The notes under the pieces are model-generated. The model did not search any database. It was not told the origin of the DNA and saw only the letters and a program-made list of their open reading frames with translations. Both the position numbers and the translations under genes were made by a program. Below are positions 24,893-32,201 of a stretch of 42,933 nucleotides of DNA, piece after piece; position 1 is the first letter of the stretch, and each line of letters opens with the position of its first letter. The stretch is from Chloracidobacterium sp. UBA6041. Lineage in GTDB: Bacteria > Acidobacteriota > Blastocatellia > Pyrinomonadales > Pyrinomonadaceae. The stretch covers positions 36,055 to 78,987 of the forward strand of contig DIYZ01000084.1 of NCBI GenBank assembly GCA_002427845.1, in the 5' to 3' direction.

Positions 24893-26470
24893 CTACCTCA
24901 AATCCTTCAGCATTTGCAGCGCCGCATTTCGCCCGGGTGCGCCCATGATGCCGCCGCCGGGATGCGTTGCCGATCCACACATATATAGATTGCGAATCGG
25001 CGTGCGGTATTGCGCCCAACCCGGCGCGGGTCGCAGAAAGAAAAGTTGTTCAAGCGTTAGCTCGCCCTGGAAAATATTTCCTTCCGATAGACCAAAGTCG
25101 CGCTCGAGATCCAGTGGCGTCAAAACCTGCCGGTGCAGGATCAGATCCTTGATGTTCGGGGCATGCTCCGCAATGGTATCGATCACCGTGTCGCCAAACT
25201 CTTCTCGCTTCTCATCCCAGCTTCCTTCTTTCAAGTTGTAAGGAGCGTATTGCACAAAACACGACATCACATGTTTTCCAGGCGGAGCAACCGAAGGATC
25301 AGTCAAACTCGGAATCACAATGTCGATATAGGGACGACGCGAGAAGCGGCCATACTTTGCCTCATCGTAAGCTCGCTCCATATACTCGACGGAGGGCGAG
25401 ATCGATATCGCGCCGCGCAGATGTGGGCCGGCGCCCGGCAGACACTTGAGATCAGGTAAGCCATCAAGCGCGAGATTGACTTTGCCCGACGAGCCGCGAA
25501 ACTTGTAGCGCTTCAGGTCGTCAACAAAGTCGCCGGGCAAATGTTCCTCGCCGACCATCTTCATAAACGTCAGACGCGGATCGACGCTCGAGGAAACAGT
25601 ATCCGCGTAAATCTCGTCGCCGTTTGCGAGCACGACGCCTTTCGCCCGGGCATTTTTAAGTAGGATTCTTGCGATAGGTGCTTCAGTGCGAATTTCCACT
25701 CCCGCTTCGCGTGCGGCATCTGCTATGGCGTTTGAAATTGCCCCGGTGCCGCCGCGTGATAAGCCCCACGAGCGAAACGCGCCGTCGATCTCGCCCATGT
25801 AGTGATGCAGCAGAACGTACGCCGTACCCGGTGAGCGCACGCCCCGGAAAGTGCCAATGATTCCCGATGCCGACATCGTGGCTTTGAGCACGTCAGTTTC
25901 AAACCACTGATCGAGAAAATCAACCGCGCTCATGGTCATCAACTGTACCTGGTTGTATTTGTCTTCATCGGGCAGCTTCTGAAATCGCCGGGCTAAAAAA
26001 AGTAAATCACTCAATCCTTTTGGATTGAGTGAAGTTGGATCGGGAGGCGTCATGCTCATGATCGGCTTCACGAAGTGGGCCATCTCGATCATGGCTTTGC
26101 CGTATTCGTCGTAGGCTTCCGCATCGAGTCGGGAGTGACGCGCGATCTCGCGACGAGTCCGGGCATGATCGTTCACGCGCCAGAGGTAATCGCCGTTTTG
26201 CATCGGCGTGAAAGTGCCGTCGAGTGGGAGAATTTCTAATCCATGTCGTGGGAGCTCAAGTTCACGAATAATTTCCGGACGCAGCAGTGACACAACATAA
26301 GAACAGACCGAAAACTTGAAGCCGGGAAAAACCTCTTCCGTCACCGCGGCGCCGCCAAGCACGTGCCGCCGCTCGACGACCAGCACCTTCTTGCCGGCCC
26401 GGGCAAGGTAAGCGGCGTTCACCAGTCCATTGTGTCCGCCACCAATGACGATGACGTCGTATTTGTTCAT
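24893..26470 (-). CDS. CrtI/PYROXD2-like FAD-dependent oxidoreductase 2
   Basis: The protein has 525 residues and is a paralogue of the 23083-24678 gene along its whole length. The FAD loop is YDVIVIGGGHNGLVNAAYLARAGKK. VVERRHVLGGAAVTEEVFPGF follows, and the end is NLYMCGSATHPGGGIMGAPGRNAALQ. Conserved mid-protein segments such as RGSSGKVNLALDGLPDL and HVMSCFVQYAPYNLKEGSW match its neighbour. It is a predicted FAD oxidoreductase of unknown substrate. Immediately upstream lies a toxin-antitoxin region and then a decayed copy of the same N-terminal coding sequence (27290-27393). Confidence 0.9.
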   Translation of the reverse strand: MNKYDVIVIGGGHNGLVNAAYLARAGKKVLVVERRHVLGGAAVTEEVFPGFKFSVCSYVVSLLRPEIIRELELPRHGLEILPLDGTFTPMQNGDYLWRVNDHARTRREIARHSRLDAEAYDEYGKAMIEMAHFVKPIMSMTPPDPTSLNPKGLSDLLFLARRFQKLPDEDKYNQVQLMTMSAVDFLDQWFETDVLKATMSASGIIGTFRGVRSPGTAYVLLHHYMGEIDGAFRSWGLSRGGTGAISNAIADAAREAGVEIRTEAPIARILLKNARAKGVVLANGDEIYADTVSSSVDPRLTFMKMVGEEHLPGDFVDDLKRYKFRGSSGKVNLALDGLPDLKCLPGAGPHLRGAISISPSVEYMERAYDEAKYGRFSRRPYIDIVIPSLTDPSVAPPGKHVMSCFVQYAPYNLKEGSWDEKREEFGDTVIDTIAEHAPNIKDLILHRQVLTPLDLERDFGLSEGNIFQGELTLEQLFFLRPAPGWAQYRTPIRNLYMCGSATHPGGGIMGAPGRNAALQMLKDLR

Positions 26471-26506
26471 TCAATCTTTAGGTGGGCCGCCCAAGACATC
26501 GGGCCA

Positions 26507-26790
26507 TCACAATTCACGCCTGCCATGAATCACCGCGGCCACCGTCACGGTCTCATTTTCAATGCGGTAGATGATCCGGTAGCTGTATGCAAAGACTTCC
26601 CTAAATAGTCTTCGAGCCAAATTTCGGGCACAATCCTGCCAGCGAACGGGAAGTTTTCCAAATTACGCGTGGAGTTAATTACTCTTCTGACGACTGTGCC
26701 AGCATAGGAGACGGAATCGCGGGATATGTAGCTGGCAATCGCTTCGATGTCTTCGAGAGCGGTGGGGGAGCACACTACTTGGTAAGCCAT
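26507..26790 (-). pseudogene. ParE/RelE-family toxin gene with a frameshift
   Basis: From ATG 26790 the frame encodes the start of a ParE-like toxin (MAYQVVCSPTALEDIEAIASYISRDS, then FPFAGRIVPEIWLEDY). Around 26602-26606 the family sequence leaves this frame. The continuing frame instead reads RGSSTALKMRP-type nonsense, while the next frame reads the canonical end REVFAYSYRIIYRIENETVT followed by VAAVIHGRREL and a stop at 26507-26509. Loss of one base (or gain of two) near LEDY-L/REVF explains this. The RIIYR catalytic-end motif would be lost in the unshifted product, so the toxin is probably inactive unless the base is a sequencing error. Its start overlaps the antitoxin gene. Confidence 0.8.
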
Positions 26791-26978
26791 TTGTCCAATC
26801 GCCGGTCAGCTTCATCTTGCGAAATTGTGCCCTGGCTGTCAGCCGCGTCGAGTCCCTGGCGAACTTTCTCTATCACGTATAGATGATATTGAATATCTTC
26901 AAGCGAACAATCGTCTGGTAATTTGCTGAGTAACGATTCGACTTCTTGCTTTGCGGTAACCATTTTGAACGCTTTCAT
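26775..26978 (-). CDS. Antitoxin of the ParE/RelE-type module
   Basis: The protein has 67 residues, or 62 if it starts at the second Met (26963), which reads MVTAKQEVESLLSKLPDDCS as in related antitoxins. It is small and charged, with predicted helices SLEDIQYHLYVIEKVRQGLDAA and a C-terminal DEADRRLDKWLTK segment. The 3' end overlaps the toxin start by 16 bases, the usual antitoxin-toxin coupling. It would bind and neutralise the toxin and repress the operon, but the partner gene is frameshifted. Neither start has ideal ribosome-binding spacing. Confidence 0.8.
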   Translation of the reverse strand: MKAFKMVTAKQEVESLLSKLPDDCSLEDIQYHLYVIEKVRQGLDAADSQGTISQDEADRRLDKWLTK

Positions 26979-27007
26979 TCCTCAGAGGCATCGAGCCAGG
27001 AATAACC

Positions 27008-27235
27008 TCATTCAGCATCCTCGGACACTAAACCTCTTTCGTAATCCTCGATTCCTTCTTCTGCTAACTTGCGATCCGTTTCGGCAAATTCGGGGTAAAG
27101 AGCAGCCAATTGCGCATCATCGAGCTCGGTGGTGGAAGCAAAGGCCCGATGCAGGATTTCGGACGCTACTTCGTGTTTCTCTGGTTCAGACAAGAGATCG
27201 AACGTTTTAAGAAGTTCTTTCCCTGCGGTACTCAT
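27008..27235 (-). CDS. Small antitoxin-like protein lacking an adjacent toxin
   Basis: The protein has 75 residues, with GGAGG six bases before the ATG at 27235. It begins MSTAGKELLKTFDLLSEPEKHEVASEILHR, resembling a family of small proteins usually encoded directly before a MazF- or PIN-like toxin. The C-terminal ETDRKLAEEGIEDYERGL segment is acidic and helical. No toxin follows; the next gene, 29 bases on, is a different antitoxin. It may be an orphan left after loss of its toxin, or it may act on another toxin (inference). Confidence 0.65.
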   Translation of the reverse strand: MSTAGKELLKTFDLLSEPEKHEVASEILHRAFASTTELDDAQLAALYPEFAETDRKLAEEGIEDYERGLVSEDAE

Positions 27236-27289
27236 AGTCGCCTCCGTGGTCGTTTATTCTACGCCCGTCGCTTCACGTTTATCAAAACG

Positions 27290-27393
27290 AGAGTTCGGCG
27301 CGCGTGCAAAACATGCGGCATTCACCAGACCGTTGTGCCGCCGCCCGATGACGATCACGTCGCTTTCACTTATTACTCTATCGCCTGAGTAAG
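27290..27393 (-). pseudogene. Decayed 5' fragment of a CrtI/PYROXD2-like gene
   Basis: Read on the minus strand, this region gives SDVIVIGRRHNGLVNAACFARA and then loses similarity and stops. It aligns with YDVIVIGGGHNGLVNAAYLARA at the start of the oxidoreductase at 26470, with about 73 percent base identity over 63 bases. The Gly-rich loop reads GRRHNG, explained by two compensating one-base indels. No start codon remains in a sensible place. It lies between the antitoxin genes and the divergent aminomethyltransferase, and appears to be the relic of a third or displaced gene start. Confidence 0.7.
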
Positions 27394-27448
27394 AATTGAA
27401 AGCTGTTACAAGACTGTTGGGATCTTAGGGATCGCTACGTTGATTTGC

Positions 27449-27478
27449 TTGATGAAGGCTCGCAAGCATACTTATAAT
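27449..27478 (+). promoter_or_regulatory. Candidate sigma-70-type promoter of the aminomethyltransferase gene
   Basis: TTGATG (27449-27454) and a perfect TATAAT (27473-27478) are separated by 18 bases. Transcription would start near 27485, about 64 bases before the ATG at 27549. Confidence 0.6.
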
Positions 27479-27548
27479 CGCTCGCCCTGACAATCACGCC
27501 CTGTTCAGAGTTAAAGCTTTAGCTTGCCGTCTGAAGACGACGAAGATC

Positions 27549-28751
27549 ATGCCCGTCGGAACCGCGTTTCACGAAAGAACATTTCAACTGTGCGAGAGCT
27601 TGAACTATCGCGAGTGGTCCGGCTACTACGCGGTGAGTTCCTATGAGCCGCATCATGAGCACGAGTACAACGCGATTCGCAATGCGGCGGCACTGATCGA
27701 CATCTCGCCCCTCTTCAAGTACCGGGTTAGTGGAAAAGATGCCACGCGCCTGGTCGATCGGATCATCACGCGCGATATGCGCAAGGTTTCGGTGGGCCAG
27801 GTCATTTACACGCCGTGGTGCGACGAGCATGGCAAAGTGATCGACGATGGCACGGTGTCGCGTTTGGAGGAGAACACCTATCGCTGGACGGCGGCGGACC
27901 CCAGTCTGCGTTGGTTTACGCAAAACGCGACCGGCATGGACGTGAGTGTTGAAGATATTTCTGAGAGCGTTGCCGCGCTGGCATTGCAAGGGCCCACGTC
28001 GGGGCGATTGCTGAAAAGTTTGGTTAAAAATGCAGACATCGAAAACTTAAAGTATTTCCGAGTTACCGCCGCGTTGATTGCCGGCGTAAGGGTGGAGATC
28101 TCCCGCACCGGATACACGGGAGATCTGGGTTACGAAATCTGGGTTTCCGCTGAGCAGGCAGTGGCAGTTTGGGATGCTCTGATGGCTGCGGGTCGGGCTT
28201 TCGATATTCATCCCGCGGGCATGCTGGCGCTTGACGTGTCGCGCATTGAAGCCGGACTGCTGTTGATTGACGTTGACTTTAACAGCAGCAAGAAGGCGCT
28301 CATCGACGAACAAAAGTATTCGCCGTTCGAGCTGGGCCTGGGGCGGCTGGTACATCTCAACAAGAACCGCTTCATCGGTCAGGCGGCATTGACTGCCGAA
28401 CAAAAACTCGGGAGCGCACGTGAGATTGTGGGACTCGAGATCGACTGGCCCGAGGTTGAACGGCTCTACGAAAACGTCGGTCTGCCCCCGGCAGTTTCTC
28501 CCGTTGCTTCCAGAGTGGCTGTGCCCGTCTTCAAGGATGGGACTCAGGTTGGCAAAGCAACTTCGAGTACCTGGTCACCAACTTTGAAGAAGATGATCGC
28601 GCTCGGGACTGTGAAACGCGAATTCACGCGTCCCGGCACGCAACTGCAATTTGAGATTACTGTTGAAGCGAAGCGGCACCGTGTGCGCGCCAGAGTTGTA
28701 AAGACGCCTTTCTTTAATCCGAAGCGAAAGATCGCCACGCCTGTTATTTGA
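27549..28751 (+). CDS. GcvT-type folate-dependent aminomethyltransferase family protein
   Basis: The protein has 400 residues. The GcvT fold is shown by YNAIRNAAALIDISPLFKYRVSG near the N-terminus, DRIITRDMRKVSVGQVIYTPWCDEHGKVIDDGTV, ALALQGPTSGRLL, and the folate-domain segment ISRTGYTGDLGYEIWV. The beta-barrel C-terminal domain contains GKATSSTWSPTLKKMIALGTV. Family members move one-carbon units to tetrahydrofolate (glycine cleavage T-protein, sarcosine and dimethylglycine dehydrogenase partners, DMSP demethylase). No gcvH, gcvP or lpd lies nearby, so it is probably not the classical T-protein. It is divergent from the flavoprotein cluster and followed by an amino-acid permease. Confidence 0.9.
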   Translation: MPVGTAFHERTFQLCESLNYREWSGYYAVSSYEPHHEHEYNAIRNAAALIDISPLFKYRVSGKDATRLVDRIITRDMRKVSVGQVIYTPWCDEHGKVIDDGTVSRLEENTYRWTAADPSLRWFTQNATGMDVSVEDISESVAALALQGPTSGRLLKSLVKNADIENLKYFRVTAALIAGVRVEISRTGYTGDLGYEIWVSAEQAVAVWDALMAAGRAFDIHPAGMLALDVSRIEAGLLLIDVDFNSSKKALIDEQKYSPFELGLGRLVHLNKNRFIGQAALTAEQKLGSAREIVGLEIDWPEVERLYENVGLPPAVSPVASRVAVPVFKDGTQVGKATSSTWSPTLKKMIALGTVKREFTRPGTQLQFEITVEAKRHRVRARVVKTPFFNPKRKIATPVI

Positions 28752-28786
28752 GCTCCGGAGGCGCGTCAGAAGGTAGCCCCGGGCGT

Positions 28787-28880
28787 GGGTAGCGAGCGGA
28801 TACTGGCATTCAACTTAACAGCGAGAAAGTATTCCGCGACTATTTAATTCAATATTGAGTTTTGCATCCGCTCGCTACCC
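28787..28880. repeat. Long inverted repeat between aminomethyltransferase and permease
   Basis: GGGTAGCGAGCGGAT (28787-28801) pairs perfectly with ATCCGCTCGCTACCC (28866-28880), a 15-bp stem around 64 AT-rich bases. It lies between two genes in the same orientation and may attenuate or terminate readthrough (inference). The core resembles the segment inserted in the transketolase gene. Confidence 0.85.
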
Positions 28881-28937
28881 GCGAGCGGTTCTGTAGGTGG
28901 AGCCGATGCCACTCGTCCTGGAGAGGTTGCAATTCCG

Positions 28938-30320
28938 GTGTTTCTACACCCGGGTTACATGTCCCTAAACATGACAAAGCCTAAACCGTCTAGCTACAAA
29001 CGCGGCCGCCTCCTGCGCGTGCTGGGCGTCGGTTTTGGTCTGGCAGTAATTATCGGCAACACGATTGGCGCGGGAATCTTTCGCGCGCCGGGTACTATCG
29101 CGCTGCAACTGCCACATCCCTGGCTGTTCCTTGGTGTTTGGATTCTGGGAGGAGTCTATGCCTTGCTCGGCGCGATCTCTCTGGCAGAACTCGGCGCCAT
29201 GATTCCGCGTTCAGGCGGACAATACGTATTCGCGCGCTATACGTTGGGCGAGTATGCCGGCTTCATAGTTGGTTGGAGCGACTGGATCTCGACGTGTGGT
29301 TCCGCGGCCGCGGTTTCACTGCTCATTGGGGTGTTTGCTGGCGCGCTTTTTCCGTCACTGAATGGGCGAGCTCCTGTCATTGCGGCGATAGTGGCTGTTG
29401 GGTTCGCCATATTGCAGTGGCGGGGAATTGTCTGGGGCAGCACCACACAAAACATTACGAGCTTGTTAAAGGCCCTCGCTTTCCTGGCGCTGATCGCCGC
29501 GGCTTTCGCGCTCGGCGGACACGGTTCGTTGACAACGACTGCGGCGCAACGTACGCCTGAGGGAATTGCCTTACTTGCCGCCCTGGTTCTATCGCTGCAA
29601 TCAGTAATCTACACCTATGACGGCTGGAACGGCGTGGTCTATTTTTCCGAAGAGGTGACCGATCCCGGGCGCGACATTCCGCGCTCAATGTTTGGGGGCG
29701 TGCTCCTGGTCATCGCAATCTATTTGTTGGTCAACATCGCGTTGCTTTACGTTCTACCCATTTCGAAAATCGCGGGACAGGAGTTTGCCGCCGGCGTGGC
29801 GGCGGAAGTGATCTTCGGACGTCATGGCAACACGGTCTTCCTGACGCTAACGATTCTTTCAATGCTCAGTGCAATCAACGCATATCACTTGATGGCGAGC
29901 CGCGTGCTGTTTGCAATAAGCCGTGACGGCCTGTTTGCGAAGCAGGCTGCCGCGGTTAACAAAGGCGGTACGCCAACTTTCGCTTTGTTCACCAGCACGG
30001 TAGTGGCGACCCTCTTCATTCTATTCGGACAAACGTTTGAAGAAGTCATTACAGTCCTCGCCTTCTTCTTTGTCGCCAACTACACACTTTCCTTCATCTC
30101 AGTCTTTGTATTACGTCGCCGCGAGCCCGAGAAAGAGCGGCCCTATCGCGCCTGGGGCTATCCCTGGACCACTGCCCTGGCGCTTATTGGATCGGTTTTA
30201 TTTCTGGTGGGAGCAATCTATAGCGACACCCGGAACAGCGTCTACGCGCTCGGGCTGCTGGCGGTCAGTTATCCCTTGTTTCGTTTGATGAAGTTCACTA
30301 ACATTGTTTCAAGAGATTGA
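28938..30320 (+). CDS. APC-superfamily amino acid permease
   Basis: The protein has about 450-460 residues and twelve predicted membrane segments. The start is uncertain among GTG 28938, ATG 28959 and ATG 28971, because no strong ribosome-binding site is present (GAGAGG lies at 28921). TM1 carries the APC signature GNTIGAGIFRAPGTIA. TM2-3 give SLAELGAMIPRSGGQYVFARYTLGEYAGFIVGW, and the TM6 unwound region is YTYDGWNGVVYFSEEV. It is a cytoplasmic-membrane importer or exchanger of amino acids or related amines; the substrate is unknown. Its place after a GcvT-like gene suggests it supplies that pathway (inference). Confidence 0.92.
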   Translation: MFLHPGYMSLNMTKPKPSSYKRGRLLRVLGVGFGLAVIIGNTIGAGIFRAPGTIALQLPHPWLFLGVWILGGVYALLGAISLAELGAMIPRSGGQYVFARYTLGEYAGFIVGWSDWISTCGSAAAVSLLIGVFAGALFPSLNGRAPVIAAIVAVGFAILQWRGIVWGSTTQNITSLLKALAFLALIAAAFALGGHGSLTTTAAQRTPEGIALLAALVLSLQSVIYTYDGWNGVVYFSEEVTDPGRDIPRSMFGGVLLVIAIYLLVNIALLYVLPISKIAGQEFAAGVAAEVIFGRHGNTVFLTLTILSMLSAINAYHLMASRVLFAISRDGLFAKQAAAVNKGGTPTFALFTSTVVATLFILFGQTFEEVITVLAFFFVANYTLSFISVFVLRRREPEKERPYRAWGYPWTTALALIGSVLFLVGAIYSDTRNSVYALGLLAVSYPLFRLMKFTNIVSRD

Positions 30321-30388
30321 CTTCGCTTCGGATCTACCTTAGGAGGCTCGGGGTTGAATTTTAAAAACGATTAGATAAGGAAGACCCC

Positions 30389-30976
30389 ATGAAACGAACT
30401 TTCGTAATTGTCTTATCTATCCTCACCACGATCAGTGTCTCCCAGGTCTGCCACGCCACGAGGGCTGCCCGCGCGGGAACCTGGGTTTATGGCCAGCAGG
30501 ACGATGAGGCCGTTCGCAACCGAACCAGAGAACGGTTAGCACAATTACTGGAAAAATCCGGTCCGGGCATAAACATCACTTTCAGCCAAAGCGAAAAGCA
30601 GCCGTACAACTATATCGGGATGCTGAGAACAGGGCTTGTTAACGCGGACAGTTTTGAAATCGTCATCAGCGTGACCCCCAAAGAGACCATCGGCTTCCGC
30701 ATCTATCCGCACTACAAAAGCGGCTACATCAATGTCGATAAGGCCAAAGACCGCGCCGCCCTCATGCGGCTGTTGCTGCGTTTAAGCGACCGGGCTTTTC
30801 TTTTTTGGGGAGCGGACGAGGCCGGCGATATCTTTACCGGCTACACCTTCACGCTGGAATCAGGCTTTCCGGAAGAAGCGATCAAGATTGTGTTGCGCAG
30901 CATTGTGAATAGCGACAAGTTTGTCGGCGAGATGCGCCCGTTTCTCGACGGTAGCAGCGCGGGTGCGATTAAGTGA
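30389..30976 (+). CDS. Exported protein of unknown function (YbjN-like features)
   Basis: The protein has 195 residues. AAGGAAG precedes the ATG. The signal peptide is MKRTFVIVLSILTTISVSQV, cleaved near CHA or ARA. The mature part alternates strands and helices: RLAQLLEKSGPG, a strand pair SFEIVISVTPKETIGFRIYP and SGYINVDKAKDRAALMRLLLRLSD, and a last helix FPEEAIKIVLRSIVNSDKFV. This pattern is reminiscent of the YbjN/type III chaperone-like fold, but no diagnostic motif is present. Function is unknown and the protein is presumably periplasmic. Confidence 0.7.
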   Translation: MKRTFVIVLSILTTISVSQVCHATRAARAGTWVYGQQDDEAVRNRTRERLAQLLEKSGPGINITFSQSEKQPYNYIGMLRTGLVNADSFEIVISVTPKETIGFRIYPHYKSGYINVDKAKDRAALMRLLLRLSDRAFLFWGADEAGDIFTGYTFTLESGFPEEAIKIVLRSIVNSDKFVGEMRPFLDGSSAGAIK

Positions 30977-31071
30977 ACGTGGTCCAATAACCTTAAATTT
31001 GTCGTGCACTTCGACAGGTTCTTGCTGGTTAGGGCGTTCAGAAGTCTTCAATACTTATCGGACAAACGCGC

Positions 31072-32109
31072 CTACTTTCCAAAGACAAGCAGCGTGACCG
31101 TACCGGGCACAATGCTCGGGCGCGGGTGGGGCCGTTCGGCAGTCGCGGGCGGCGGCGGCCCAAAGTCCGCTGTGATGAGAAATACGCGGTGCGCCTTTTG
31201 ATCCACGTCGAGCGTGCGCGCGCCTCGCTGCGTGACAACGTTTTCGGCGACGCTAAACTTGTCTGGCGAATCCTCATGGACCACTGTCAGCGTGCCATCG
31301 CCATTGGAGCTAAACGCAAGTTGCCTTTCGGCATCGAAGCTGGCGCCGTCCACACCGCTGCCGATCGGCAACGTCGTTACCAGCTTTCCGTTGTCGGCAT
31401 TAATCACTGCCATCAGCTTGTTGGCGCAGACGACAAATAAACGCCGGTGCTTTCTGTCCATGGCGATTCCGGTGGGTTCTTCGCCGGGCGCCAACGGCCA
31501 GGTCGCGTCGACCGTCAGTTTGCGAGAATCAAAAGCCACCACCTGGGTCTTGTCTTCCAGATTGACGAAGATCTTTCCGTGCTCGTCAGCAACCCCCAAC
31601 TCCGGACGTCCGCCCAGGGCGAGCGTTCCCGCTACCGTTCCGCTCTTCGCATCGATGGCAGTGGTGTCTTTGCTGCCGCCGTTGAAGGTGAAGATACGCT
31701 TGCTGGCCGGATCGTAAATGATCGCGTCGGGATTTTGTCCTACCTTAACCTGGCCCAATGTCTTAAGAGTTTTCAAATCGAAAATCGTAACGCTTGCGTC
31801 GCCGCCGTTGCTGGTAAACCCCTTGCCAAACTCCGGTGCGATGGCAATGCCGTGCACTCTCGGAGTGTTTGGTATGTCGCCGACTATGGCGCCGGAATCA
31901 GCGTCAACCACCATCACGTGAGTGGAGCGCGAGATGTAAAGACGATGGGCCGCGCTATCGAAAGTGAGCAAGTCCCAGCCGCCCTCGCCGCCCAGCACAA
32001 ACTTTTTCAGGAGGTGATAACCGGACGACGATTGCGCCTGAACTGTTGAAGCGAAGGACGTGACAACGAGAATGAAAAGGAAGAGATATAGGTATGTACG
32101 AGATTTCAT
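31072..32109 (-). CDS. Secreted YVTN/YncE-like beta-propeller protein
   Basis: The protein has 345 residues with AGGAGG shortly before the ATG. The signal peptide is SRTYLYLFLFILVVTSFAST and is cleaved near VQA. The body is made of repeated propeller blades of the YVTN type: RLYISRSTHVMVVDADSGAIVGDI, GFTSNGGDASVTIFDLKTLK, RIFTFNGGSKDTTAIDAKSGTVAG, RLFVVCANKLMAVINADNGKLV and LAFSSNGDGTLTVV. Such proteins are periplasmic or extracellular binding or scaffold proteins without a known reaction. It lies 92 bases after the histidine kinase gene on the same strand and could be cotranscribed with it. Confidence 0.9.
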   Translation of the reverse strand: MKSRTYLYLFLFILVVTSFASTVQAQSSSGYHLLKKFVLGGEGGWDLLTFDSAAHRLYISRSTHVMVVDADSGAIVGDIPNTPRVHGIAIAPEFGKGFTSNGGDASVTIFDLKTLKTLGQVKVGQNPDAIIYDPASKRIFTFNGGSKDTTAIDAKSGTVAGTLALGGRPELGVADEHGKIFVNLEDKTQVVAFDSRKLTVDATWPLAPGEEPTGIAMDRKHRRLFVVCANKLMAVINADNGKLVTTLPIGSGVDGASFDAERQLAFSSNGDGTLTVVHEDSPDKFSVAENVVTQRGARTLDVDQKAHRVFLITADFGPPPPATAERPHPRPSIVPGTVTLLVFGK

Positions 32110-32201
32110 AAGAGCCTCCTAAAGTACTTTGGAACTGGGTGCGCGCATGAGCAGCGTCGATAGTGGTCCTCCGCGGCAGTCATACGCAAGTCTGCACGGC
32201 A

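Noticed and set aside
23083..26470. Carotenoid biosynthesis cluster
   Set aside because: The two genes resemble phytoene desaturases in fold, but no crtB, crtE or cyclase genes are present and the sequences fit the PYROXD2 group better.
27549..28751. Classical glycine cleavage T-protein (gcvT)
   Set aside because: No gcvH, gcvP or lipoamide dehydrogenase genes nearby and no riboswitch-like sequence was recognised upstream, so only family-level naming is justified.
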